The notes: generated from the sequence alone by a model not told the origin. A stretch of 64,000 nt of DNA from Methanolinea sp. (GCA_018263335.1 JADFCY010000001.1:106139-170138), one strand, 5' to 3'. Counted from the stretch's first letter, positions 9,632 to 19,413 are shown. Made by a program: numbers and translations.

Positions 9632-9991
9632 ATGAGCGAACGGGAGGATGCGAGGGACATCGTCTGCGGCCTCGAGCGGGCGATCACCGGCAACGACCGG
9701 GTTTCCAGGCGGAGGCTCCTCGACCGCCTGGTGGTGCTCCTTTTCACCACCGACACTGCAGCACCCGCGCTCGTGTCCCAAGGAGGGATACGGCTCCTTT
9801 TCGCCGCTGCAAGAGACAGGGACGAGAAGATCCGCCTCCACGCAGTCCATGCACTCTCACGGCTGGCCGATTCCGGGTTTTCAGAGGACCTGAAAAAGTC
9901 AGGGGCCAGGAACGTCATCGCACCCCTCAGGGAAGACCCCTATCTGCCGGTGAGGGCAATGGCCGAGAAGTTCCTGGACAAGCTGGACTGA
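9632..9991 (+). CDS. Small HEAT-repeat-like protein
   Basis: 119 residues, helical throughout, with two to three helix pairs of HEAT/armadillo type, for example IRLLFAAARDRDEKIRLHAV and NVIAPLREDPYLPVRAMAE. Such repeats usually bind proteins. A TATA-like ACATAAAG near 9594 puts transcription start about 25-30 bases on, which favours the ATG at 9632 over the TTG at 9605. The repeat class is inferred from residue pattern; there is no enzymatic motif. Confidence 0.65.
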   Translation: MSEREDARDIVCGLERAITGNDRVSRRRLLDRLVVLLFTTDTAAPALVSQGGIRLLFAAARDRDEKIRLHAVHALSRLADSGFSEDLKKSGARNVIAPLREDPYLPVRAMAEKFLDKLD

Positions 9992-10120
9992 TCCCCCAAG
10001 TATTTTTTGTGTGTCAAAACCTCCAGAGGGATCCAGGTTACAGGCTTTTTCCGGGTGGAAGGGGGATTGCCAAAAAATACCCGGGAATGTGAGGAAGAAA
10101 GTCCCCTGGCGCAGCGTGAA

Positions 10121-10130
10121 CCATAATTAT
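10121..10130 (+). promoter_or_regulatory. TATA box for the aldehyde dehydrogenase gene
   Basis: CATAATTATG lies 24-33 bases before the ATG at 10154, the right distance for a leaderless archaeal transcript. Confidence 0.5.
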
Positions 10131-10153
10131 GGATTGGCCATAACTCTTCGTCC

Positions 10154-11584
10154 ATGAAGATGCGGATTGGCGGCGAGGAGATTGCAGGGGCCGACGAGCG
10201 CTGGATTCCCGTGGTAAACCCTGCGACTGGAGAAGAGATAGACCGGGTCCCGGAAGGGACTCTCTACGAGGTGGACGATGCCGTGAAGGCCGCGGAGGCC
10301 GCGTTTCCTTCCTGGGCGAAGCGGAGCGCAAGGGAGAGGGGCACCCTGCTCTTCCGTGGCGCCGCGCTCGTCAGGGAACGGCATGAAGATCTTGCAAGGC
10401 TCCTCACCATGGAGCAGGGCAAGCCCCTGAAGGAGGCAGTGGACGAAGTGCGGGGTTGTGCCAATGTCCTTGAATATTACGCGGCGATCTCAGGCAGCCT
10501 GACCGGTGAGTATATCCCCCTCGGAAAATCGGGGGATGCAGTGGTTGCGACCGAGCCGCTCGGTGTCTGCGGGGCGATTGCACCCTGGAACATGCCCGTG
10601 CTCCTGATGTCATGGAAAGTTGCTCCCGCACTTGTTGCGGGAAACACGATGGTATTCAAGCCTGCATCCCAGACACCCCTTACGAGTCTTTGCCTCGCCC
10701 ACATCCTGGAAGAGGCGGGTCTTCCCCCGGGTGTGCTGAACGTTGTCACCGGGAGGGGAGAGGTGGTGGGTGAGGCGCTGGTCCGGCATCCCGGTATCGA
10801 GAAGATCTCTTTTACCGGAGATGCGGAGACGGGTCTCCGGGTACGGGAGCTCGCGTCCGTGTCCCTCAAGAAAGTCACGCTTGAGCTCGGGGGCTCAGAC
10901 CCCATGATCGTGTGGAAGGATGCGGATATCGGAAAGGCCGTCGCGGGCGCAGTGCGGGGAAGGTTCTACAATGCCGGCCAGACATGCACCGCGGTAAAAC
11001 GTCTCTTCGTGCACCAGGCCATCTGCGATGAGTTCATCCGCCGTCTCGTCGCACGGGTAGAGGCGCTGAAGGTGGGGAACGGACTCTCTCCCGAAATCGA
11101 GATGGGGCCTCTGGGTGGTGCACTCCAGCGCGACCGGATCCATAAGATGGTCGAGACCATGCGGAACCGCGGCCAGGGGGTAATTCTGACGGGCGGGATG
11201 CCGCTGAAAGGTCCTCTCTATGATGCCGGATACTTCTACGCCCCGACCATCGTCACCGGTGTCCACCCGGATTCATCTCTCCTCTCCCGGGAAGTGTTTG
11301 GCCCGGTCCTCCCCGTGATGTGCGTACCAGACCTGGAGACCGCGATCCGGAACGCGAACAACACCAGGTTCGGCCTTGGTGCCTCTGTGTGGACCAACGA
11401 TCTCTCTGTCGCAAGGGAGGTCTTCTCGCGAGTGCGGGCAGGGATGGTCTGGGTGAACCATCACCTCTCCCTGCCACCCGAGATTCCTTTCGGCGGCGTG
11501 AAGGCCTCAGGGATCGGTCGTGAGAATGGGACGCAGGCGCTTGCCTCCTACACCCGAACGAGGACGCTCTTCATCGGGGGGTGA
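10154..11584 (+). CDS. NAD(P)-dependent aldehyde dehydrogenase
   Basis: 476 residues, normal for the ALDH superfamily. Key residues are in place: the oxyanion Asn in APWNMP (146), Lys in FKPAS (169), the general base E244 in VTLELGGSDP and the nucleophile C278 in GQTCTA. It oxidises an aldehyde to the acid in the cytoplasm. In methanogens a paralogue (CofA) makes lactate for F420, and other paralogues resemble succinate-semialdehyde dehydrogenase; sequence alone does not choose between them. The gene is monocistronic with its own TATA box. Confidence 0.85.
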   Translation: MKMRIGGEEIAGADERWIPVVNPATGEEIDRVPEGTLYEVDDAVKAAEAAFPSWAKRSARERGTLLFRGAALVRERHEDLARLLTMEQGKPLKEAVDEVRGCANVLEYYAAISGSLTGEYIPLGKSGDAVVATEPLGVCGAIAPWNMPVLLMSWKVAPALVAGNTMVFKPASQTPLTSLCLAHILEEAGLPPGVLNVVTGRGEVVGEALVRHPGIEKISFTGDAETGLRVRELASVSLKKVTLELGGSDPMIVWKDADIGKAVAGAVRGRFYNAGQTCTAVKRLFVHQAICDEFIRRLVARVEALKVGNGLSPEIEMGPLGGALQRDRIHKMVETMRNRGQGVILTGGMPLKGPLYDAGYFYAPTIVTGVHPDSSLLSREVFGPVLPVMCVPDLETAIRNANNTRFGLGASVWTNDLSVAREVFSRVRAGMVWVNHHLSLPPEIPFGGVKASGIGRENGTQALASYTRTRTLFIGG

Positions 11585-11801
11585 GAGAATTATGGCAGTG
11601 ACCACGTTTTTCTCGTCTTCCCAGCCCATGGAGGGAACCCGCGTGTGGGTCTGACCCCTGCACCTTCTCTCGTCGCGCCGGCTTATGCCCTCCCGATGGG
11701 AGATGTACATGACACTTCACTCCGCCTGCATTACAGGAGTATTGATATGCACTTCCGCCGAATGACTCCTCCGGTGAGAAGCTTATATGACAGGAGATGA
11801 G

Positions 11802-12170
11802 ATGCTCAAAATAACCGCTGATGAACTGGACCGGCTTCTCTCGCCGGCCCACGTCGTCGGCCAGGCAGTCGACCTCGGTGACAAGGCAGTCATCCCTATC
11901 GCGGAATTCGGTTTCGGAATGGGTGCGGGAGGGGGGAAAGGAAAGGACGGGGAGGGCGAAGGTGCCGGGTGCGGGGGGAAGATCGCCCCCGTGGCCCTTG
12001 TGCTGATACACAAGGACGTAAAAGGGCCGGACGGGATCCAGGTGCTCTCCCTTCACAGGGACAACCCTGTTGCACAGATCATCAATGCCCTCTCCGAGTC
12101 ACTTGCTCCCCAGGTAATAAAAGCAATCAAGGCGATGTCGGAGTCAAAAGGCGCGGAAAAGGAGGAGTGA
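11802..12170 (+). CDS. GerW (YtfJ)-family protein
   Basis: 122 residues from the ATG at 11802, preceded by AGGAG at 7-base spacing; an upstream ATG at 11787 is less likely. The family pattern is clear: VVGQAVDLGDKAVIPIAEF, a glycine-rich loop with Cys (residues near 45-65), IAPVALVLI and a helical tail. In Bacillus the homologue YtfJ/GerW is a spore protein needed for germination, and the adjacent gene encodes a DUF2953 protein. The same pair occurs here, so the association is older than sporulation. Function in archaea is unknown. First gene of a three-gene operon. Confidence 0.88.
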   Translation: MLKITADELDRLLSPAHVVGQAVDLGDKAVIPIAEFGFGMGAGGGKGKDGEGEGAGCGGKIAPVALVLIHKDVKGPDGIQVLSLHRDNPVAQIINALSESLAPQVIKAIKAMSESKGAEKEE

Positions 12171-12185
12171 GACGGGTATTGCCCA

Positions 12186-12851
12186 ATGGATCTCCCCGCG
12201 GTGATCCTCGTCGGTGCAATCATCCTTGCGCTCGCATCCCTCGAGCTCTGCCTGTATGCGGTCCCCATCCGGATAAGGCTCCACGTGGACTGTGCGCAAG
12301 ACAGGAGAGCCGCGTTCATATCCGCCCGCTGGCTGTGCCTGGGTATCCGGTGCACGCTCTCCCGCGGGGAACAGAGCTTTTCTCTCCTCCTTGGAGATGT
12401 CCTGCTCCCGCTGCCCGCATCCCTCCCGGGAGCAACTCCCGGCACCGGGGGGATGCGGGATAGATCTCCAGAGGACCGCCGGGCGCACACGGCACTGTCA
12501 TACATCCATTCTGCTGTCACATACCTCCCAGACCTGATCTCTATTGCAAGGGCCACCTTCAGGTCGGTCTCTTTCAGGAGGCTGGACTGCAGGGCAGTGA
12601 TCGGCCTGTCTGGCCCCGCGGAGACAGGAATGCTCTATGGGTTTTTCTGGGCCGTAAAACCCCTCATCTGCAGGAATGGGCGAACCAACCTGGAATTGGT
12701 GCCGGATTTCACAAAAGAGCATATTGAGGGGCGCCTTGAACTGGACGCCAGGATCTCCCGACCATTCAACCTTGTTGCGAGGCTTGCGCGCCTCTTCATC
12801 CTGTTCCAGCAGAATAAAAGGCGCGATACGGAGAGCGTGATCACTCCATGA
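12186..12851 (+). CDS. DUF2953 membrane-anchored protein
   Basis: 221 residues with one N-terminal hydrophobic helix (about residues 3-26) and then the DUF2953 pattern of paired strands (IRIRLHVD ... AAFISARWLCLGIRCTLS) and the later FRRLDCRAVIGLSGPAETGMLYG segment. The gene starts 15 bases after the GerW-family gene, the same order as ytfI/ytfJ partners in Bacillus. It is probably anchored in the membrane with a soluble domain. The stop codon overlaps the ATG of the next gene by four bases, so translation is likely coupled. Confidence 0.85.
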   Translation: MDLPAVILVGAIILALASLELCLYAVPIRIRLHVDCAQDRRAAFISARWLCLGIRCTLSRGEQSFSLLLGDVLLPLPASLPGATPGTGGMRDRSPEDRRAHTALSYIHSAVTYLPDLISIARATFRSVSFRRLDCRAVIGLSGPAETGMLYGFFWAVKPLICRNGRTNLELVPDFTKEHIEGRLELDARISRPFNLVARLARLFILFQQNKRRDTESVITP

Positions 12852-13117
12852 TGCATAATAGCCAGGAGTTTGTGATCGGCCCGGTTTTGAAGACAGGCGG
12901 CAGGGCGGTACTCGCGATCTTTCGGCGGACCGTGATAAAGTGGCCGGGGGGGTATGTGGGATGCTGCACTCCGGTTGCACTGGTCGTCGTGGAGGCAGAA
13001 GAGTGCACTGTATGGCAACTAGATAAAAGCACCACCCTGCAGGAGATCGAGGGGGCGCTCGTGACAATCTCCGATTCTCTGGAACCCCATGCCAAAAGCC
13101 CCCAACCGTGTGCCTGA
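12848..13117 (+). CDS. Short GerW-like protein, third gene of the GerW operon
   Basis: 89 residues, starting with an ATGA overlap on the DUF2953 stop. By eye it repeats the GerW plan without the long glycine loop: VIGPVLKTGGRAVLAIF aligns with VVGQAVDLGDKAVIPIA, and CTPVALVVVEAEECTVWQL aligns with IAPVALVLI and its following strand. I therefore read it as a shortened, diverged GerW paralogue. No other domain is visible. The alignment is my own reading and needs a profile comparison. Confidence 0.6.
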   Translation: MMHNSQEFVIGPVLKTGGRAVLAIFRRTVIKWPGGYVGCCTPVALVVVEAEECTVWQLDKSTTLQEIEGALVTISDSLEPHAKSPQPCA

Positions 13118-13192
13118 TCCTCTGGATGCTCCCTTATGCCTTCAGGAATGGCAAGCGGTGACTGGCCGCCGGACTTCTATTCAAAAGAAGTG

Positions 13193-14362
13193 TTATTCGT
13201 GCCGCAATGCCTCAATCGGGTTCAGGTTCGAGGCTTTCCACGCCGGATAAAACCCCGAGAGCAGGCTCGTCCCCACGCCAAACGCCACACCATAAAAGAT
13301 ATAGACGAGGCTTGACGGCACGAAGAGGTACTTGGTGGTCTGAAGCATCACGAGACTCACCGCAAACCCACCGAAGATACTCAGCACCCCCCCGATAATG
13401 CTGCCTATGAGTCCAAGGATCAATGCCTCGAAGAGGAACATGCTCCGGACCTCCTTTCGCAACGTGCCGATGCTCCGCAACACCCCGATCTCCTTGATGC
13501 GCTCGGTGACCGACATCATCATGATGTTGAGTATACTCACCCCTGCAACGATGAGGGATATCCCGCCAATTGCAGTTGTGAACGTGGATATCTGCCCAAA
13601 CGTCGTGAGGATGGTCTCGAGGATCGCCTTGGTGTCGATCACGTCCACCTCGGTCTCCCTGCGGTTCAGCTGCTTCTCGATGGCCGCCTTGGTCTGCTCG
13701 ATCCGGGTGAGGTCCTTTACCTTCACGATGACCATGTCGTAGTCCTTCTGGTCGTACGCCTGCTGGTACCACCTGTCTTCCACGACGATCCCGAAATCGG
13801 GGTTGATGTCAAAGCCCATCCCCCGTTCCTTGAGGATCCCTACCACCCGGAGCGAGCCCTTGTCACGTATGGTGATGCGAGACCCGACCTTCAGGTTGTT
13901 GTCGGCGGCAAACTTCGCCCCTGCCATGGCCCCCGAGCTCCCCCGGAGAAATGTTCCCTCCTCGACCTCCAGGAGGAGGGGGATGTCGTCCGGTTTTAAG
14001 GCATATACCACCCCCACCATATCCTCCGTCCCGATCCTCATCCTGGCGGTTCCGGAATAGACCGGGATTGTGATGTCGGGCGCCACCGCACGCCTGATCT
14101 GCTCAACCTTCCGCTCCGTGATGAGCTCGCTGCTCCCACTGATCGAAGGGCCCATGCGGGTGCCTGTGTGGGGAGTGACGATGATGCTGTCTCCCACCGT
14201 CGAGAGGCTGTCGGAGATTGCGAGCACGAGGCTGTTGCCGAGGATCCCCATGGATGCGATGGCAACCACCCCGATGATGATCCCGATCACCGCAAGAAGT
14301 GAACGGAACCAGTGGAGCCGCACGTTCCTGACTGCAAAATCAAAAAATAATCCTCTTTGCAC
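13193..14362 (-). CDS. MacB/FtsX-type ABC permease (third of three)
   Basis: 389 residues: a cytoplasmic start, a membrane helix at about 18-40, a large extracytoplasmic MacB_PCD domain, then three membrane helices in the last 130 residues, ending NPIEALRHE. This is the standard MacB/LolC topology used by mechanotransmission ABC exporters. It is the last gene of the operon and sits 76 bases after the second permease, the widest gap in the operon. The three permeases share the end motif but differ clearly elsewhere, so they are diverged paralogues and not recent duplicates. Confidence 0.9.
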   Translation of the reverse strand: MQRGLFFDFAVRNVRLHWFRSLLAVIGIIIGVVAIASMGILGNSLVLAISDSLSTVGDSIIVTPHTGTRMGPSISGSSELITERKVEQIRRAVAPDITIPVYSGTARMRIGTEDMVGVVYALKPDDIPLLLEVEEGTFLRGSSGAMAGAKFAADNNLKVGSRITIRDKGSLRVVGILKERGMGFDINPDFGIVVEDRWYQQAYDQKDYDMVIVKVKDLTRIEQTKAAIEKQLNRRETEVDVIDTKAILETILTTFGQISTFTTAIGGISLIVAGVSILNIMMMSVTERIKEIGVLRSIGTLRKEVRSMFLFEALILGLIGSIIGGVLSIFGGFAVSLVMLQTTKYLFVPSSLVYIFYGVAFGVGTSLLSGFYPAWKASNLNPIEALRHE

Positions 14363-14438
14363 CTTGTATCACCGGTCCCGCTTTCCGCACGAACTCCTTT
14401 CCTTTTGAGTATGGTATGTCTCCCGTGCTATATCATTC

Positions 14439-15644
14439 TCATTCATAGCGCAGCGCCTCGATCGGCCTTATGCGGACTGCCCTTATCGCGGGGTAAAGGC
14501 AGGAGATGCAGCTTACCAGGATACCGAAGACGATACCGAGCACGATATACCCGATCCCCCGCAGGTCAAAGACTGTCACATCAGGAACGGCGCTGAACGA
14601 CGAATAGAGCGTTGCAGCCACCACCGTGCTCAGGTAGTACCCGCCCGCGAGGGAGAGGACACCTCCTGTCATGCTTCCAAGAGATCCGATCACCATCGCT
14701 TCGTAGAGGAACATTCGCATCACCTGCCCTCTCCTTGTGCCGATGCTCCTGAGAATTCCAATCTCCTTTGTCCTCTCGGTGACCGAGATGATCATCACGT
14801 TCAGGATGCTCACCCCTGATACAAGCAGCGCCACTCCTCCGATGCCGAGTAAAAAGAGCGTAATTGCATCGTACGTGGAATAGAAGAGGTCAAGGATCTC
14901 CCTGCTGTCAAGGATATCGAACCTCTCCCTCTGGCGGTTCAACTGGGAATCAATCTCGGATTTCACCGCGGCCATGCTCCCGATATCCCTGACCTTGACC
15001 AGGACCCGGGTATAGCCCGGATCGTCGTGGCGGTCGACATACCAGCCATGCGTGACCACGACGGCATAGTCCGGGTTGATGTCGATGGCCATTCCCCTCT
15101 CTTCCAGGACCCCGACCACCCTTGCAGGCTCGCCTCCAAGGGTGATGATGTGCCCTGGTGCGATGTCGTACTCCTCTGCCAGGAGTGCTCCCACGAGCAC
15201 CCCCACACCGGTCTCCCTGGGGTATACCCCCTCGCGCACCGAGAGGAGGAGCGGGATATGCTCGGACTTCAGTGCCAGCAGGATGACATATCCTCCCCTG
15301 TCCCTCATCTCAAGACGCTCGGCTGACTCGACCACCGGGATTACCCTGTTCGGGCCCGCTGTCTTCGTGATGCGGGCAAGGTCCCGCTCGTGGATGGTGG
15401 CACCCACTGCTGACCGGGGATCGAACGGGTCGCCGCTCGCGGCGGCAAGGTGAGGTGTGATGACAAGCGTATCACCGACATCTGTGACCATGCCCGAGAA
15501 GAGGAGGACGAGGCTGTTCCCCAGCAGGCCGAGTGATGCAATCGCAAATACGCCTATCATGATCCCTATTCCCGCGAGGAGGGAGCGCACCCAGTGCCGC
15601 TTCAGGTTCCGGACCGCCAGGGAGACGATGATGCCCGCCATCAC
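14439..15644 (-). CDS. MacB/FtsX-type ABC permease (second of three)
   Basis: 401 residues with the same layout as its neighbours: membrane helix at about 18-40, MacB_PCD domain, three C-terminal helices with the conserved SVTERTKEIGILRSIG loop, and the ending RPIEALRYE. It begins four bases after the first permease stop. It probably pairs with the operon's single ATPase, as a homodimer or as a heterodimer with another permease from the operon. Confidence 0.9.
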   Translation of the reverse strand: MMAGIIVSLAVRNLKRHWVRSLLAGIGIMIGVFAIASLGLLGNSLVLLFSGMVTDVGDTLVITPHLAAASGDPFDPRSAVGATIHERDLARITKTAGPNRVIPVVESAERLEMRDRGGYVILLALKSEHIPLLLSVREGVYPRETGVGVLVGALLAEEYDIAPGHIITLGGEPARVVGVLEERGMAIDINPDYAVVVTHGWYVDRHDDPGYTRVLVKVRDIGSMAAVKSEIDSQLNRQRERFDILDSREILDLFYSTYDAITLFLLGIGGVALLVSGVSILNVMIISVTERTKEIGILRSIGTRRGQVMRMFLYEAMVIGSLGSMTGGVLSLAGGYYLSTVVAATLYSSFSAVPDVTVFDLRGIGYIVLGIVFGILVSCISCLYPAIRAVRIRPIEALRYE

Positions 15645-15648
15645 TTCA

Positions 15649-16848
15649 TCACTCGTGCCTCATGGCCTCGATCGGCGTAATCCTCGATGCCTGCCAGGCA
15701 GGATAGAGACCCGAGAGCGTGCTCACGATCACCCCGAAGAGGACCCCTCCCGCGATGAAGAAGAAGGTGTCAGGACCGAACACCGACGCACCCTCGCCGA
15801 ACGTGGTCCCGGCGGTCATGACGCTGATCGCCACCCGGCTGATGAAATACCCTCCCACAATCGAGAGTATCCCGCCAACGATACTCCCGATCATCCCGAG
15901 CATCATCGCTTCGTAGAGGAACATCAGGAGGATATCCCTCCTGGAGGCCCCGATACTCCGGAGAATCCCCACCTCATGGATCCGCTCGGTGACAGAGATT
16001 ATCATCACGTTCAGTATGCTCACCGCGGCGACAATGAGAGAGATTGCCCCGATACCCAGGAGAAAGAGTGAGATCTGGTCGTAAATCCTGTCATACTGCC
16101 TGAGCAGATCCCGCGAATCGAAAATATCCACCACCTTCTCCCTCCGGTTGAGGCGCTGGTCGATATCCCTCTTCACCTGGTCGATCTGGGATATGTCGGC
16201 AACTTTCACGACCACCTGGTCGTATTCCTTCCTATCTCCGAATGTCTCGAAGAACCACCGGTCCGTGACGACGAGAGCATAATCCGGATTGATATCGACT
16301 GCATAGCCCCTCTCCTCGAGTACGCCGGATACCCTCTGGCTCTGGTTCCCAATACCGATCCTGCTCCCGGGACCGATGCCGAATTCCCGGGCAAGGTAGT
16401 ATCCTAAGAGGCATCCGGGGGCGTTTTCACGGAGGTACATGCCTTTCTCTACGCTGAGGAGGCCGGATACCTCCTCTGCGGGGAGCCCAAGAATGGTCAC
16501 GTAGCCGGATTCGTCGCCAAATGTCATCTCCTCTGCACGCCTGAGGACAGGAATGACCCTGCCCGATCCTGCGACCTTCCTGATCACCTCCACGTCCGAC
16601 TCGGGAATCCTGGCCATGACTGCCACCCGGGGGTCTCCGAAAAATCCCTGTCCGGCTGCGACGTGCGGCGTGACGATGAGAGTATCCCCCACGTCGCTGA
16701 TGAGGTTTGCCACCAGAAGGCTGATGCTGTGGCCGAGGATCCCCATGGAGGCGATTGCCAGCACGCCGATGATTATTCCAAGAATTGCAAGAAATGAACG
16801 AACCCAGTGAATCTTCAGGTTTCTCTTTGCCAGGTCAAAAAAGATCAT
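15649..16848 (-). CDS. MacB/FtsX-type ABC permease (first of three)
   Basis: 399 residues: helix at about 18-42, MacB_PCD domain, three C-terminal helices with [16 protein letters not shown], ending TPIEAMRHE. The start ATG overlaps the ATPase stop by four bases, so expression is coupled to the ATPase. Family members export peptides, lipoproteins or work on the cell envelope. Confidence 0.9.
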   Translation of the reverse strand: MIFFDLAKRNLKIHWVRSFLAILGIIIGVLAIASMGILGHSISLLVANLISDVGDTLIVTPHVAAGQGFFGDPRVAVMARIPESDVEVIRKVAGSGRVIPVLRRAEEMTFGDESGYVTILGLPAEEVSGLLSVEKGMYLRENAPGCLLGYYLAREFGIGPGSRIGIGNQSQRVSGVLEERGYAVDINPDYALVVTDRWFFETFGDRKEYDQVVVKVADISQIDQVKRDIDQRLNRREKVVDIFDSRDLLRQYDRIYDQISLFLLGIGAISLIVAAVSILNVMIISVTERIHEVGILRSIGASRRDILLMFLYEAMMLGMIGSIVGGILSIVGGYFISRVAISVMTAGTTFGEGASVFGPDTFFFIAGGVLFGVIVSTLSGLYPAWQASRITPIEAMRHE

Positions 16849-17534
16849 GTGATCTTTCCATCAACAATCCGGATGGTGCGGTGGGCAAAGGTGGCAATGT
16901 TGGGATCATGGGTCACCATGATGATGGTCTTGCCCCTCTTCTCGTTCAGTTCCTTCAGGAGCTCCATGATTGCAGAGCCGGTCCTCGTGTCAAGGTTTCC
17001 GGTCGGCTCGTCCGCGAGGAGGATCTCGGGGTCGTTGACGAGTGCCCGCGCGATTGCCACACGCTGCTGCTGTCCGCCGGAGAGCTCGCTCGGCTTGTGG
17101 GAATAGAACTGCTCGTCGAGGTCCATTGACCTGAGGACATCAATGCAACGGGCCGTGCAGGTGCGATCACCTGTCTTCAGGATAAGTGGGTACTGGACGT
17201 TCTCGAGCGCGGTGAGGAGGGGGATGAGATTGAACTGCTGAAAGATAAACCCGATGTGGTCCCTCCGGAGACCAGTCAGCTCGTCGTCGCTCATGGTGCT
17301 GACATCCCTCCCCCTGATGAAGAGCGTGCCGGCGGTGGGGGTGTCAAGGCACCCCATGAGGTTCAGGAGCGTGGACTTGCCGGAGCCTGAGGGTCCCATG
17401 ATCGCGATGAAATCGCCCTGCATGATCTCGAGGGTCACGTGATCCAGGGCTACGACGTCCCCCCCGGGAAGAGGATATACTTTGGATACGTCCCGGAACT
17501 GTATAATCGCCTCCCCATCCGGCGACGTGATCAT
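16845..17534 (-). CDS. ABC transporter ATP-binding protein, LolD/MacB type
   Basis: 229 residues from the ATG at 17534, which overlaps the stop of the upstream gene by four bases; sixteen further upstream codons have no homology pattern. Walker A is GPSGSGKST (47-55), the signature is LSGGQQQR, Walker B is [12 protein letters not shown] and the H-loop is VTHD. The EPTGNLD form is typical of LolD/MacB-type ATPases. It is the only ATPase in the operon and so serves one or all of the three permeases. Confidence 0.93.
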   Translation of the reverse strand: MITSPDGEAIIQFRDVSKVYPLPGGDVVALDHVTLEIMQGDFIAIMGPSGSGKSTLLNLMGCLDTPTAGTLFIRGRDVSTMSDDELTGLRRDHIGFIFQQFNLIPLLTALENVQYPLILKTGDRTCTARCIDVLRSMDLDEQFYSHKPSELSGGQQQRVAIARALVNDPEILLADEPTGNLDTRTGSAIMELLKELNEKRGKTIIMVTHDPNIATFAHRTIRIVDGKIT

Positions 17535-18667
17535 CTCTTTCTCCAGGAATACCAGACGATGCCCCCTATCACCGCCGCACATACCAGGATGACGGCAATA
17601 ATGACGATTGGAAACTCACCATTCTCCTGCGCACCGGGCTTTGTCAGCGGGATATCGATCGTGGTAGTCGTGGTGTAGAGGTTGCCGTCGTTGTCCTTGT
17701 AACTGACCTCCACCGGGACCCTGTCTGTGCCTTCTGCCGTGAATGTGACCTCAAAGGCAGAGAAGTCATCGGGCTGCAGTGTTCCCACGACGTATTTCCG
17801 ATACGGGTCAACCGGGACCACAGAATCGCCGGTGGTAATGACCACCGCGTTTGCCACCTCGAGGCCTGCATTGTTCACGTCACCCGTGAGGGAGTAGGTG
17901 TTTCCCTTCCTCTCGATTTGGATGTTGGAGAGGATGGGTTCGGCCCTTGTCTTGCTCTTCCCGAGGTCTATGGGGAGACGGATCACCTCGGCATGAGAAT
18001 TGATCCCGTTCATGTAGTCCACGTGGATCTCAAGGATGGTTGACTGGTGGGGAGTGAGAGAGAAGGTGACTTTTTGAGACTGGTCGGGGGCAATCATTCC
18101 AACAAATATACTCGACGGGCTTGCCTCGATACCCTCGCCCGTGGGGTATACGATGACTCCCGACACTCCGTTATCCCTCGGGTTCCCGACAAGCACTTCA
18201 AACTGCTCCTTCTTTCCCCCGGTAAAGACATCGGGCTTTGAGAGGATTGAGACCTTCAGCGGCTTGTCCTGGACCTGCAGTTTGACGGGATACCGAAGAT
18301 ACCCTGCATCGCGGAAGTCCATCGAGAAGACGGGGTAGTATATGCCGTCCGGGACGGGGGCGCTGACAGTGAACGTGAAGGTCATGCGGTTCCCTGCACC
18401 AAGGTACATCGTCGTGTCATACGCCCTGGACTGTACCCTGATCTTCTCGTCGTACATCGTGACCCTGCTGATGGCCACGCTCTGTGCTCCGTTGTTGATC
18501 ACTTCCACGGTGACAGTCCCGGTATCGTCGGTCATGAAGACCTGGGGGTCGAGCGTCACGTTCGTCACCATGACCTGTGCAGCCGCAGTCTGCTGCTCCG
18601 CCGCGGATACGGGGATGATGGCTACCATCGCGGCAATAAGGATGAAAAGCATGCACCGGTGGTTCAT
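17531..18667 (-). CDS. Exported COG1361/CARDB-like protein with C-terminal membrane anchor
   Basis: 378 residues. An N-terminal signal peptide (hydrophobic 5-22, VSAAEQ cleavage region) is followed by three to four immunoglobulin-like beta domains such as VTNVTLDPQVFMTDDTGTVTVEVINNG, and a single helix at about 350-372 ending in WRKR. This is a type I membrane topology with the beta domains outside. Such proteins precede MacB-type genes in many Methanomicrobiales and may act like the periplasmic adaptor or a substrate receptor. Four bases before the next gene upstream and a four-base overlap with the ATPase fix it in the operon. Confidence 0.85.
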   Translation of the reverse strand: MNHRCMLFILIAAMVAIIPVSAAEQQTAAAQVMVTNVTLDPQVFMTDDTGTVTVEVINNGAQSVAISRVTMYDEKIRVQSRAYDTTMYLGAGNRMTFTFTVSAPVPDGIYYPVFSMDFRDAGYLRYPVKLQVQDKPLKVSILSKPDVFTGGKKEQFEVLVGNPRDNGVSGVIVYPTGEGIEASPSSIFVGMIAPDQSQKVTFSLTPHQSTILEIHVDYMNGINSHAEVIRLPIDLGKSKTRAEPILSNIQIERKGNTYSLTGDVNNAGLEVANAVVITTGDSVVPVDPYRKYVVGTLQPDDFSAFEVTFTAEGTDRVPVEVSYKDNDGNLYTTTTTIDIPLTKPGAQENGEFPIVIIAVILVCAAVIGGIVWYSWRKR

Positions 18668-18670
18668 CTT

Positions 18671-19360
18671 TTACGCACCTCCCAGCATCGAAAAACCGCT
18701 GAACGTGACATACACCATATAGAGGATGAAGATGATCACAGGGACGACCACGGTGATGCAGGCCTGTTTCAGTGCAAGGCTGCGGGCCTGCCTGACCCCG
18801 AAGATCCAGATGTTCGCGCTCCAGACCAAAAATAGGATGGAGATTGCCATCGATACCTGGGTGAACTCCTTCATCGCGGGATCGAGCATCAGCTCCTGCA
18901 TGGCTTTCTGGACCGCTGAAGCATCCTGGAGGTTCCTGACGAGGGGGACTGTGATACGTGGCAGGTAGGTGAAGAGTATCAGGGTTGTGATGACACTCCC
19001 GATCAATGTCGGGAGCAGCCCGTATCCCGTGTTGGCCAGGGTCCGCGAAAAAGTCCCGCTCCCCTTGAATATCATGGATATCACATGGAATATTGCCGCC
19101 ATCACAAGCCACCAGATCACGAGAAATCCGAAAAACGCCCCGACCGCAGCCATGATGCCCATGAATGCCCCCACCCCTGCACCCCCTCCCATTCCCGAAA
19201 GCATCTCCGAGAAGAGAGACGATTGCGCATATCCCGCAACCGCCGCGACGACCGCCCCTGCGAGGGCTATTGCCGCCGGTATCTTCAGATCCGGTTCCTT
19301 CCCTTCAAGGCGTGAAAAAAAACGTTCCGGGTGGACCAGGAGGTCCAGCAGATTGATCAT
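18671..19360 (-). CDS. Yip1-domain membrane protein
   Basis: 229 residues with five hydrophobic segments. The N-terminal LLVHPERFFSRLEGKEPDLKIP pattern (split here for length: LLVHPERFF then EGKEPDL) is the hallmark of archaeal Yip1-family proteins, followed by a glycine/alanine-rich loop (MGGGAGVGAFMG). It is the first gene of the ABC operon. Role unknown; in similar operons it may help assemble the exporter. A TATA box lies 22-29 bases upstream of the ATG. Confidence 0.85.
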   Translation of the reverse strand: MINLLDLLVHPERFFSRLEGKEPDLKIPAAIALAGAVVAAVAGYAQSSLFSEMLSGMGGGAGVGAFMGIMAAVGAFFGFLVIWWLVMAAIFHVISMIFKGSGTFSRTLANTGYGLLPTLIGSVITTLILFTYLPRITVPLVRNLQDASAVQKAMQELMLDPAMKEFTQVSMAISILFLVWSANIWIFGVRQARSLALKQACITVVVPVIIFILYMVYVTFSGFSMLGGA

Positions 19361-19381
19361 GGTACATACTCTTCGTCAATT

Positions 19382-19389
19382 GATATATG
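19382..19389 (-). promoter_or_regulatory. TATA box for the six-gene ABC operon
   Basis: CATATATC on the minus strand lies 22-29 bases before the Yip1 ATG at 19360. This predicts a leaderless operon transcript running down to 13193. Confidence 0.5.
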
Positions 19390-19413
19390 GCCTTTCTCTG
19401 CACCTAATCGTGT

